Below are positions 8,315 through 16,119 of a stretch of DNA of 37,404 bases, in pieces (the first letter of the stretch is position 1; every line of letters starts with the position of its first letter). The stretch is from positions 1 to 37,404 of the forward strand of contig JAHBXX010000046.1 in the NCBI GenBank assembly GCA_019636245.1, written 5' to 3'. The notes under the pieces are model-generated. The model had not been told where the DNA came from. It saw nothing but the letters and a program-made list of their open reading frames with translations, and did no database searches. The position numbers and the translations under genes are program-made. The DNA is from Planctomycetota bacterium. GTDB taxonomy: Bacteria; Planctomycetota; UBA1135; UBA2386.

Positions 8315-8320
8315 ACTCTG
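8315..8320 (+). promoter_or_regulatory. -10-like TACTCT before mqnE
   Basis: TACTCT lies 25 nt before the mqnE ATG, predicting a leader of about 19 nt. No -35 match is visible and no Shine-Dalgarno sequence precedes the start. Confidence 0.35.
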
Positions 8321-8345
8321 CCGCCCCCGCACACCCCCACCCCGC

Positions 8346-9485
8346 ATGCAGTCCTCCGCTTACACGCACCTCGACGAATCGCTCGCCACGCAGCTGATCG
8401 CCAGGGCTGGCCTCGGCGACATCGACGCCAGGGTACGGAACGGCGAACGGCTGTCGTTCGACGACGGCGTGCGCTTGTACGAGACCCCGCACCTGGCCGC
8501 CGTGGGCCTGATGGCACACCGCGTGCGCACCCGCCTGCACGGCCGCAAGACCTACTGGAACATCAACCAGCACGTCAACTACACCAACGTCTGCATCTAC
8601 TCGTGCAAGTTCTGCGCGTTCGCAGCCAAGGAGGGCGAGGAGCGCGCCTACCTGATGACGCCGCAGATCGTCGAGCAGAAGGTGCGCGAGCAGCTGCACC
8701 GACCGGTCACCGAGGTGCACATGGTCGCCGGCATCCACCCGACGATGCCGTACGAGTACTACCTCGACGTCGTGCGCGCCGCGAAGCGCGCCCGCCCCGA
8801 CATCCACGTCAAGGCGTTCACGATGGTCGAGATCGACCACATGCTGAAGATCTCCGGCAAGCCGGAGGACGAGGTGTTCGCCGACCTGCGCGAGGCCGGG
8901 CTCGGCAGCTGCCCCGGCGGCGGCGCCGAGGTCCTGACCGACCGCGTGCACAAGGCCGTGTTCCGCGAGAAGCAGGGGCCGCAGGGCTGGCTCGACACGG
9001 CGCGCAAGGTGCAGAAGGCCGGCTTCAAGATGAACGCGACGATGCTCTACGGCCACATCGAGCGCACCGACGAGCGCGTGCAGCACCTGATCAGGCTGCG
9101 CGAACTGCAGGACGAGTGCGGCGGCTTCATGGCCTACATCCCGCTGGCGTTCTGGCCCTACCACACCGACCTCGAGAACTTCGGCCACGTGACCACCGGC
9201 TGCCTCGACCAGCGCTCGATCGCGGTCGGTCGCCTGATGCTCGACAACTTCCCGCACGTGAAGGCCTACTGGATCATGCTGACGCAGGAGTCGGCGCAGA
9301 CGGCGCTGAGCTTCGGCGCCAACGACATCGACGGCACGGTGACCGAGGAGAAGATCACGCACGACGCCGGCACCACCGAGCCGCAGGCGCTCGACGAGGC
9401 GCGCATCGCCCACCTGATCCGCGAAGCCGGCTACGAACCGGTGCAGCGCACGACGGTCTACGAGGAGATCGGCGCGGGCGCCTGA
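8346..9485 (+). CDS. mqnE: Aminodeoxyfutalosine synthase MqnE
   Basis: Radical SAM enzyme of 379 residues acting early in the futalosine route to menaquinone: it joins the enolpyruvyl carbon skeleton of 3-[(1-carboxyvinyl)oxy]benzoate to SAM-derived adenosine, giving 6-amino-6-deoxyfutalosine. The [4Fe-4S] motif C-x3-C-x2-C is at Cys83, Cys87 and Cys90 (CIYSCKFC), preceded by NQHVNYTNV. Other family marks are EVHMVAGIHP, SCPGGGAEV, NATMLYGHIE and GGFMAYIPLAFWP. The length is normal for MqnE, and the GGGAEV and LRELQDECGGF segments favour MqnE over the related MqnC. The other mqn genes are not in the window. It is divergent from the sulfatase gene and followed by a 184-nt gap, so it is probably its own transcription unit. 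Confidence 0.93.
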   Translation: MQSSAYTHLDESLATQLIARAGLGDIDARVRNGERLSFDDGVRLYETPHLAAVGLMAHRVRTRLHGRKTYWNINQHVNYTNVCIYSCKFCAFAAKEGEERAYLMTPQIVEQKVREQLHRPVTEVHMVAGIHPTMPYEYYLDVVRAAKRARPDIHVKAFTMVEIDHMLKISGKPEDEVFADLREAGLGSCPGGGAEVLTDRVHKAVFREKQGPQGWLDTARKVQKAGFKMNATMLYGHIERTDERVQHLIRLRELQDECGGFMAYIPLAFWPYHTDLENFGHVTTGCLDQRSIAVGRLMLDNFPHVKAYWIMLTQESAQTALSFGANDIDGTVTEEKITHDAGTTEPQALDEARIAHLIREAGYEPVQRTTVYEEIGAGA

Positions 9486-9669
9486 TCGGCGCGCGGGTCG
9501 CCCATGCGGCGCCCGGCGGCAGGTCGTTCCGCCGAGGGAGCCCGCGACCGCAATCGGCCGGCGCCCCTTGCACCCCGGCGGAGCGCCCGCAGGCGCCGAC
9601 GTTGATTCCGGCCCGCGCCGGCCCGACTCTCGCGGCCATGCTCGGACCACCAACGCGGGACGGCGAAGC

Positions 9670-11088
9670 ATGAACCTCGCCGCCGTGCTGCTCGCCGGAC
9701 TGCTGCTGGCGGTCTCGGACCACCCGTTGCACCTGTGGCCGCTGCAGTTCCTGGCCTTCGTGGCGTTCTGGTGGGGACTCTGGCGGCGGCGCGCCGCCGG
9801 CCGGGCGACGTGGCGGCTCGGCGCGGCGTTCGCCCTGGCCTACGCCGCGCTGATGCTGCTCGCCGCCGGGCTCGCGCTGCCGATCCTCGTCGCCGCCGCC
9901 GCCACCGTCGTGCAGTGGACCCTGGCCGCGCCGCTGGCCGCCCGCTGCCTCGACCGCGGCGCCGTGCGCGGCCCGCTGGCGGCCGCAGCGACGTTGACGC
10001 TGGTCGAACTGGCGACCTGGCACCTGGTGCCGATGTTCGGCACGGCGCAGGCGTTCGTGCGGCCGCTGAGCGCGGCGCCGTGGCTGGTCGCGTTCGCCGC
10101 CTACACCGGCGTCGGCGGGGTCGTGTTCGCGGTCGCGGCGCTGCCGGCCCTGGCCGTGTCGGCGCTGCGCGGGCCGCGCCGCGGCGCCCCGCTGGCCGCG
10201 CTGCTCGCGCTCGTCGTGGGCCTCGGCGCCCTCGACGCCGTGCGCTGGCGGCGCCCGCTCGGGCCGCCGCAGCGCGTCGCCGCGCTGGGCTGGGACACCG
10301 GAACGCCGCAGAGCCCCGACGGGGCCTCGTTCGTCGAAGTCGGCGCCGCGCTCGCCGGCGAGGCCGGGGCGGCCCTGTTGGTGACGCCGGAGACCGGCGC
10401 CTGGGTCGGCAACCGCGACCGGGCGCTCGCGCACTTCGCCGCCGTCGCGCAGCGGCACGGGCTGACGCTCGCCCTCGGCGTGTGGCACCAGCCGACCAAC
10501 GACAACCGGATCTGGTTCGTCGACCGCGGCGGCGAGCTGCGCGCCGAGTACAGCAAGGCCCACCTGGTGCCGTGGCTCGAGCACTACACGCGGGGCGACG
10601 GCGCGCCCGTCCAGGTGCCGTTCGCCGGCCTCGCCCTCGGCGGCATGATCTGCCAGGACGACAACTTCACCGACATCGCCCGCGGCCACGGCCGCGCCGG
10701 CGTGCCGATCGTCGCCGTGCCGACCAACGACTGGCCGGCGATCCGCGAGTTCCACCTCGAGAACGCGGTGTTCCGCGCGATCGAGAACGGCTACGCGGTC
10801 GTGCGCGCGGCCTCGGGCGGCATCTCGGCGCTGGTGTCGCCGCGCGGCGAGGTCGTGCGCCGCTTCGACCACACCGCCGAGCCACAGCCGACGGACGGCG
10901 CGGCCCAGGTGGATCCGCCCGGCATCGTGCGGTCGCCGCGGCTGACCGGCGCAGCGCTGCTGTTCGCCGACCTGCCGCTCGGGGACGGCGCGCCCACCCT
11001 CTACGCGCGCCTCGGCGACACGCCCGTCCTGCTGCTGGGAGCGGCGCTGGTGCTGCTGTCGCTGCGGCGCCACCGCCGGAGGGCGTAG
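9670..11088 (+). CDS. Apolipoprotein N-acyltransferase-like membrane protein
   Basis: Protein of 472 residues combining an N-terminal membrane part (several hydrophobic helices, about residues 1-200) with a nitrilase-fold domain. This is the architecture of Lnt, which acylates the N-terminal cysteine of lipoproteins on the periplasmic side. The triad can be placed: Glu241 (VTPETGAW), Lys296 (EYSKAHLVPW) and Cys328 (MICQDDNF). FHLENAVFRAIENGYAVVRAASGG matches the end of the Lnt domain. It is shorter than the E. coli enzyme (512 residues) and the residues after Cys are QDD rather than the usual YE, so a divergent Lnt or another nitrilase-type acyltransferase is possible. The start is ATG 9670, where the first hydrophobic helix begins; upstream residues are Arg/Pro-rich. 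Confidence 0.72.
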   Translation: MNLAAVLLAGLLLAVSDHPLHLWPLQFLAFVAFWWGLWRRRAAGRATWRLGAAFALAYAALMLLAAGLALPILVAAAATVVQWTLAAPLAARCLDRGAVRGPLAAAATLTLVELATWHLVPMFGTAQAFVRPLSAAPWLVAFAAYTGVGGVVFAVAALPALAVSALRGPRRGAPLAALLALVVGLGALDAVRWRRPLGPPQRVAALGWDTGTPQSPDGASFVEVGAALAGEAGAALLVTPETGAWVGNRDRALAHFAAVAQRHGLTLALGVWHQPTNDNRIWFVDRGGELRAEYSKAHLVPWLEHYTRGDGAPVQVPFAGLALGGMICQDDNFTDIARGHGRAGVPIVAVPTNDWPAIREFHLENAVFRAIENGYAVVRAASGGISALVSPRGEVVRRFDHTAEPQPTDGAAQVDPPGIVRSPRLTGAALLFADLPLGDGAPTLYARLGDTPVLLLGAALVLLSLRRHRRRA

Positions 11089-11186
11089 ACCGGCGCGCGC
11101 GGTCGATTCCGGACCACTGGCCGCGGAATCTGCGTCGCTCCGGTCGGCGTTGCCGGCATGCTGTCGGTCCCCACGCCGATCCGCCC

Positions 11187-11630
11187 ATGCTCGTTCGCGA
11201 CGCCCTGGTCCGTTCTCCGTTCGTCGTCTCGCCCGACACGACCCTGTTCGACCTGATCGACCGCATCCTCGGCGGCAACCAGACCACCGCCTCGGTGGTC
11301 GAGGGCAGCCTGCTGGTCGGCATCGTGTCGGCGACCGACATCCTCAAGAAGCTGGTGCCGTCCTACCTGGCGATGGATGAGAACCTGGCCAGCGTGCTGC
11401 ACGAGTCGTTCTTCGAGGAGGAACTCGTCAAGCTGCGCAACGTGCTGGTCCGCCACGCAATGGTGCGCCAGGTCGACACCCTGCCCCCCACCGCCTCGGT
11501 GATGGAGGCGGTGCTGATGTTCGTCCGTCACCAACGCAAGACGGTGCCTGTCGTCGACCGCGGCCAGTTCCTCGGCGCCGTGACCCGCCGCAGCGTGCTG
11601 ACCCTGGTGCGCGGCAGCTGCAACTCCTGA
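11187..11630 (+). CDS. Tandem CBS-domain protein
   Basis: Protein of 147 residues consisting almost entirely of two CBS motifs, about residues 1-55 (VRDALVRSPFVVSPDTTLFD to LVGIVSATDILKKL) and 88-145 (VRHAMVRQVDTLPPTASVME to FLGAVTRRSVLTLV). Pairs of CBS motifs fold into a Bateman module that senses adenosine nucleotides or other small ligands. A helical linker (ENLASVLHESFFEEELVKL) joins them. It lies 118 nt before an ion or organic-anion permease on the same strand, so it may regulate that transporter in trans; this is inference from position only. No Shine-Dalgarno sequence is seen before ATG 11187. Confidence 0.85.
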   Translation: MLVRDALVRSPFVVSPDTTLFDLIDRILGGNQTTASVVEGSLLVGIVSATDILKKLVPSYLAMDENLASVLHESFFEEELVKLRNVLVRHAMVRQVDTLPPTASVMEAVLMFVRHQRKTVPVVDRGQFLGAVTRRSVLTLVRGSCNS

Positions 11631-11748
11631 TCGCCGCTCCCGGCCTGCGGCGGCCCTGGCGCCGCCGCGGCGACCGGGGCGCGGCGCCCGAGGCGCAGCA
11701 CGCCCCCTGCCGCGCCGACCTCCCCAGACACCCGCCGGAACGACCCCC

Positions 11749-13128
11749 ATGACCGCATCGATCGCCACCGACGCCACCGCGTCGCACGGCCCCACCTACT
11801 GGCTCGCCGCGACCCTGTTCGTCGCCACCTTCGCCGCCATCGTCAGCGAGAAGGTGCACAAGACCAAGGCTGCCCTGTTCGGCGGCGCGGTGACGATCGC
11901 GCTCGGCGTGCTGTCGCAGGAGGAGGCCTTCCACTCGCCGCACTTCGGCATCGACCACGGCGTCGTGTTCCTGCTGATCTCGATGATGGTGCTCGTCAAC
12001 GTGATCGGCCGCACCGGCATCTTCGGCTGGGCGGCGATCAAGGTGGCGAAGCTCGGCCGCGGCCGGCCGCTGCCCATCATGCTGCTGTTCTGCATCCTCA
12101 CCGCGGTGGCCTCGGCGCTGCTCGACAACGTCACCACCGTGCTGCTGGTGGCGCCGGTGACCCTGCTGATCGCCGACGAACTCGACGTCGACCCGATCCC
12201 GTTCCTGCTCGCCGAGGCGATGGCCTCGAACATCGGCGGCACCGCCACCCTGATCGGCGACCCGCCGAACATCCTGATCGCGGCGCGGGCGAAGTTCGCG
12301 TTCGTCGACTTCCTGGTCCACCTGGCGCCGGCCGTGCTGGTGATGATGGTGGCGTTCCTCGGCGTGCTGCAGGTCTTCTTCCGCAAGCGGCTCAAGGTCG
12401 ACGAGCACAAGCGCCAGCGCGTGCTGGCGATGGACGAGCGCAAGATGATCAAGGATCCGGCGCTGGCGGTGAAGTCGCTGCTGGTGCTCGCGGCGACGCT
12501 GATCGGCTTCACGCTGCACTCGGTGCTGCACCTCGAGCCGGCCACCGTCGCGCTGACCGGCGCCGCATTCTTGCTGCTGATCGCCCGCGGCGACCCGCAC
12601 AAGGTGCTGGCCGAGGTCGAGTGGCCGACGATCTTCTTCTTCATGGGTCTGTTCCTCGTCATCGGCGGCATCGTCAAGGTCGGCATCGTGCGCGAGATCT
12701 CGGCCATGGTGATCGAGGCGACGGGGCCGACGGCCGAGAGCATGAAGACCACCGCGTTCTCGCTGCTGTGGTTCTCCGCCGTGCTGTCGGCGGTGGTCGA
12801 CAACATCCCCTACGTGGCCACGATGAACCCGCTGGTGCTCGACATGGCCAACAGCGTGCTGCACCAGGGCACCGCCGACCCGAACAACCTGCCGCTGTCG
12901 ACGTTGCACGCCGACGTGCTGCAGCCGGTGTGGTGGTCGTTCGCGCTCGGCAGCTGCCTCGGCGGCAACGCCACCGCGATCGGGGCCTCGGCGAACGTCG
13001 TCGTCGTCGGCCTCGCCAGCCGCGCCGGCCGCAAGATCACCTTCGGCCAGTTCATGAAGTTCGGTGTGCCGACGATGCTGCTGACGTTGGCGATCGCGCA
13101 CGTCTACGTGCTGCTGCGCTACTACTAG
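11749..13128 (+). CDS. ArsB/NhaD-type (ion transporter superfamily) permease
   Basis: Integral membrane transporter of 459 residues with about eleven hydrophobic segments and the internal two-fold repeat of the ion transporter superfamily. The two re-entrant motifs are visible: SALLDNVTTVLLVAPV with ASNIGGTATLIGDPPNILI in the first half, and SAVVDNIPYVATMNPL with LGGNATAIGASANVVVVG in the second. Family members export arsenite, exchange Na+/H+, or move di- and tricarboxylates; the sequence does not decide the substrate. A polar loop (FFRKRLKVDEHKRQRVLAMD) lies near residues 207-230. It ends 43 nt from a convergent gene. A possible regulator, the CBS protein, is just upstream. Confidence 0.85.
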   Translation: MTASIATDATASHGPTYWLAATLFVATFAAIVSEKVHKTKAALFGGAVTIALGVLSQEEAFHSPHFGIDHGVVFLLISMMVLVNVIGRTGIFGWAAIKVAKLGRGRPLPIMLLFCILTAVASALLDNVTTVLLVAPVTLLIADELDVDPIPFLLAEAMASNIGGTATLIGDPPNILIAARAKFAFVDFLVHLAPAVLVMMVAFLGVLQVFFRKRLKVDEHKRQRVLAMDERKMIKDPALAVKSLLVLAATLIGFTLHSVLHLEPATVALTGAAFLLLIARGDPHKVLAEVEWPTIFFFMGLFLVIGGIVKVGIVREISAMVIEATGPTAESMKTTAFSLLWFSAVLSAVVDNIPYVATMNPLVLDMANSVLHQGTADPNNLPLSTLHADVLQPVWWSFALGSCLGGNATAIGASANVVVVGLASRAGRKITFGQFMKFGVPTMLLTLAIAHVYVLLRYY

Positions 13129-13171
13129 GCGGTCGGCCGGCGCCGCCGCCTCGCAGTGGAGCTGACCGCGA

Positions 13172-13594
13172 TCAGCGCGGCATCGAGTGCACGGCCGCCA
13201 CTCTCTGCCAGGGCACGCCTTCGTGGCCATCCGGACGCAGCCCCATGGCCTGTCCGTCGCCGACGACGGTGAGGCGCTGCGGGTAGTCCTCGGCGAGCGC
13301 CGCCGCGAGAGGAAGCCGCAGCTCTGGTTCGTCCCGGCCGCCCACGTGCGTGAACTGCAGTTCGACGCGGCCTTCGGCCACGCGCCAGCGCCCGCACCAG
13401 GTCAGGAAGATCGCGCCCATGCCGACGTCCCCCTCGCGCCAGGTGCCGTCGGCGGCCAGTTCGAGGTACCTGCCGCTGTCGATGAACCACCACTCGTAGC
13501 GGCCGACGAGCCGAGCCTCGACCGCGTCGCGCCCCACGGTCGTGCACGCCGCTGCGAGCACGGCCGCGAGCAGGAGCCCCCTGGCGCGCCTCAC
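13172..13594 (-). CDS. Small lipoprotein, unknown function
   Basis: Protein of 140 residues starting with GTG 13594, which overlaps the stop of the upstream amidohydrolase gene (GTGA at 13594-13591), so the two are probably translationally coupled. The N-terminus is a lipoprotein signal: RRARGLLLAAVLAAAC with a LAAAC lipobox, predicting membrane anchoring after cleavage. The mature part is rich in short beta-like stretches (RYEWWFIDSGRYLELAADGTW, GRWRVAEGRVELQF), resembling the lipocalin-like or META-like small beta proteins, but I cannot assign a family. It closes a minus-strand operon of at least five genes. Confidence 0.72.
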   Translation of the reverse strand: MRRARGLLLAAVLAAACTTVGRDAVEARLVGRYEWWFIDSGRYLELAADGTWREGDVGMGAIFLTWCGRWRVAEGRVELQFTHVGGRDEPELRLPLAAALAEDYPQRLTVVGDGQAMGLRPDGHEGVPWQRVAAVHSMPR

Positions 13595-14802
13595 CGCGGC
13601 CCCTCGGCGTAGCCGACGCCGTCGATCACGGTGCCGAGGCAGTGCGTCGTGTACTCGAACGGATCGCCGTCCCACAGCGCGAGGTCGGCGTCCTTGCCGG
13701 GCTCGAGCGAGCCCACCCGACCGTCCACGCCGAGCAGCCGCGCCGCGTCGAGCGTCAGCGCGCGCAGCGCCGCCGCCGCCGGCAGGCCGCGGCCCACGGC
13801 GACGCCGGCTTCGAAGGTCACCACGCGCGTCTTCGGCACGTAGCCCTCGAAGCCGCTCTGCAACGCGAACGGCACCCGCGCGTCGAGCAGCAGCTTCGGC
13901 AGCTCCATGGTGCCGTTCGCCAGTTCGCCGGTGGTGCGCGCCATCGCCGGATGCGGCAGCACCCAGACGCCGGCGCGCTGGATCTCGGGCAACATCGTGT
14001 AGGCCTCGGCGGCGCCGTCGAGCACCACCCGCAGCTGGAACTCGTCGGCGACGCGCAGCGCCGCCTGCAGGTCGTGCGCGCGGTGGGCGGTCACCAGCAA
14101 CGGGACCTCCCGCGCCAGCACGCGCGCCAGGACGTCGAGGCCGAGATCGACGGCGGCGTCGGGTTCACGCTGCCGCTTCGCCGCGTACTCGCGCGCCTTC
14201 AGCAGCTGCTCGCGCAGCATCGCCACCGCCTTCGCGCGCGTGCCCGGCGACTTGCCGCCGGGGCCGCGGCCGCCGTCGCCGAGCGTCACCGCGACCATGG
14301 CCAGCGGCACCAGCACGTCCTGGTCGGCCGAGCGGCCGCGCAGCTTGACGACCATCGTCTGGCCCGCGACCAGCGCCCCCGGCGCGTGGCCGGTGTGCAC
14401 CGTGGTGACCCCGAGCCCGCGCAGCCAGCCGACCAGTGGGTCCCGCGCATGGTAGGCGTCGATGGCGCGCAGCTCGGGCTGCACCGCCGCCGAACGGTCG
14501 AGCTGGTCCTGGTCGTGCGGCACGTTGAGGATGCCGGTCAGGCCGACCGTCGCGTGCGCATCGATCAACCCCGGCGTGACGACCGCCGCCCGGCGCTCCG
14601 CCATGCCGGCGGGCACCGCGACCGTGGCGGCGGGACCGACCTGCACGATCCGGCCGTCGCGGACGAGCACCACGCCGTCGTCGATCGGGGCCCCGGCGAC
14701 CGGGTAGACCTTCGCGCCGCGGACCGCGAACGCGGTCGCCGGCGGCGCCTCCTGCGGCAGCGCCGCGAACAGGACGCCGAGCGAGAGCGCCAGCATCGTC
14801 AC
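13591..14802 (-). CDS. Secreted amidohydrolase-fold protein lacking metal ligands
   Basis: Protein of 403 residues, homologous along its whole length to the next amidohydrolase. GTG 14802 overlaps the upstream stop (GTGA at 14802-14799); ATG 14796 is an alternative. A short signal sequence (LALSLGVLFAALPQEA) predicts export. The N-terminal and C-terminal beta parts are intact (DDGVVLVRDGRIVQVG; GSLEPGKDADLALWDGDPF). In the barrel, however, the H-x-H pair reads HAT (His83, Thr85), the region equivalent to LHHVSE reads LDGAAE (261-266), and the region equivalent to FHTDDG reads LQSGFEG (314-320). His240 remains. By homology it should bind metal poorly or not at all, so it may be a non-catalytic partner of the enzyme encoded before it. 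Confidence 0.8.
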   Translation of the reverse strand: MTMLALSLGVLFAALPQEAPPATAFAVRGAKVYPVAGAPIDDGVVLVRDGRIVQVGPAATVAVPAGMAERRAAVVTPGLIDAHATVGLTGILNVPHDQDQLDRSAAVQPELRAIDAYHARDPLVGWLRGLGVTTVHTGHAPGALVAGQTMVVKLRGRSADQDVLVPLAMVAVTLGDGGRGPGGKSPGTRAKAVAMLREQLLKAREYAAKRQREPDAAVDLGLDVLARVLAREVPLLVTAHRAHDLQAALRVADEFQLRVVLDGAAEAYTMLPEIQRAGVWVLPHPAMARTTGELANGTMELPKLLLDARVPFALQSGFEGYVPKTRVVTFEAGVAVGRGLPAAAALRALTLDAARLLGVDGRVGSLEPGKDADLALWDGDPFEYTTHCLGTVIDGVGYAEGPR

Positions 14803-16103
14803 TGCCCTCCCTGGCCGTAGCAGCACAGCGACAGCGCCTGGTCGTCGCTGGCGCCGTAGCCGCCCATCGCGAACCGGCGGTCCTTCGGGTCGGCGAGGTC
14901 GAACACCTTCACGCCCTCGACCCAGGTCTGCAGCACCTGCGTGTAGACCGAGAACGGGTCGCCGCCGAGCACGACGAAATCCGCGTCCTTGCCCGGCGTC
15001 AGCGTGCCGATGCGCTGCTCGAGGTCGAGCATGCGGGCATTGGCGATCGTCAGGGCCGCCAGCGCCCGGTCGCGGTCCATGCCGGCGCGCACCGCCAGCG
15101 CGCCGGAACGAAGGAACAGCCGGCTGTCGGTGATGCCGTCGTCGGTGTGGAAGCCGACCGGCACGCCGGCGCGATCGAGCACGGCACCGGTGTCGAGCGA
15201 CAGGTTGCGCGCCTCGAGCTTGCCGCCCGGCGCGTCGATGACGATCACCGAGCACGGCACGCCGGCGGCGGCGATCTCGGCGGCGACGAGACCGCCCTCG
15301 CTGACGTGGTGCAGCACGCAGCGGAAGCCGAACTCCTCGCGCAGCCGCAGCACGGTCAGGATGTCGTCCGCCCGGTGCGTGTGGTGGTGCACCATGCGCC
15401 GGCCCTCCAGCGCCTCGACCAGCGCCTCGAGACCGAGGTTGCGCTCGGGCAGCTTCGCCGGGTCGCCGGCCGCGGCGGCGATCTTGCGCTGGTGCTCGCG
15501 GGCGCGATGGAACTGCGCCCGGATCAGCGCCGCCGCCTTGCCGCGCGTGCCGGGGAACGGCGCGTCGCGCTGCGGATTGGTGCCGTTCGCCAGCTTGATG
15601 CCGCCGGCGGGACTGCCGTCGGCGTTGCGGATCAGCAGGTCGTCGACGGTGCGGCCGTCGCGCAGCTTCAGGTAGACCGTCTGGCCCGACAGCAGATGGC
15701 CGCTGCCCGGCATGACGTTCACGGTGGTGATGCCGCCGGCCTGGGCCTTCTGGATGCCGGGGTCGCGCGGGTTGATCGAGTCGAGCGCGCGCACCTCGGG
15801 CTGGATCGGGCCGCTGCCGTCGGCGCCGGCGACCGCGCCGATGTGCGAGTGGCTGCACACCAGCCCCGGCATCAGCGTGCGGCCGGCGACGTCGACCACC
15901 TCGGCCCCGGCCGGGATCACGACGGCCGCGCGGGCGCCGATCGCCTCGATCACGGCGCCGCGCACCACCAGCACGCCGTCGTCGACCGCCGGCCCGTCGA
16001 TCGGCAGGATGCGCGCGCCGACGAACGCACGCACCTCCTGCGCCGCGGCCGCGGCGAGCGTCACGGCGAGGGCGAAGGCGAACGGCAACGGGCGTGGCAG
16101 CAT
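14799..16103 (-). CDS. Secreted metal-dependent amidohydrolase (imidazolonepropionase-like)
   Basis: Protein of 434 residues with a signal peptide (LPFAFALAVTLAAAAAQ). It belongs to the imidazolonepropionase-related branch of the amidohydrolase superfamily: a TIM barrel with metal ligands, flanked by an urease-like beta domain (DDGVLVVRGAVIEAIG; GTLTPGKDADFVVLGGDPF). Candidate ligands are His85 and His87 (CSHSHIG), a histidine in HHHTHRADD (239-247), His265/266 (LHHVSE) and Asp321/322 (FHTDDG). Many exported relatives are dipeptidases or act on cyclic amides, so a role with the neighbouring S46 peptidase in degrading peptides in the periplasm is plausible but inferred. It starts 16 nt after the peptidase stop. 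Confidence 0.85.
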   Translation of the reverse strand: MLPRPLPFAFALAVTLAAAAAQEVRAFVGARILPIDGPAVDDGVLVVRGAVIEAIGARAAVVIPAGAEVVDVAGRTLMPGLVCSHSHIGAVAGADGSGPIQPEVRALDSINPRDPGIQKAQAGGITTVNVMPGSGHLLSGQTVYLKLRDGRTVDDLLIRNADGSPAGGIKLANGTNPQRDAPFPGTRGKAAALIRAQFHRAREHQRKIAAAAGDPAKLPERNLGLEALVEALEGRRMVHHHTHRADDILTVLRLREEFGFRCVLHHVSEGGLVAAEIAAAGVPCSVIVIDAPGGKLEARNLSLDTGAVLDRAGVPVGFHTDDGITDSRLFLRSGALAVRAGMDRDRALAALTIANARMLDLEQRIGTLTPGKDADFVVLGGDPFSVYTQVLQTWVEGVKVFDLADPKDRRFAMGGYGASDDQALSLCCYGQGGQ

Positions 16104-16119
16104 GGGCGCGAAGCCTACG

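Noticed and set aside
5330..9673. A 1,447-residue open frame on the plus strand
   Set aside because: It runs antisense through the sulfatase gene and out of frame through mqnE; Arg/Val-rich low-complexity sequence with no family match.
13129..13171. Terminator between the permease and the lipoprotein genes
   Set aside because: Only GCGGTC/GACCGC arms with a loop near 30 nt; too weak to call.
14803..15858. Apparent N-terminal extension of the second amidohydrolase
   Set aside because: It is the first amidohydrolase gene read out of frame; the signal peptide begins at 14802/14796.
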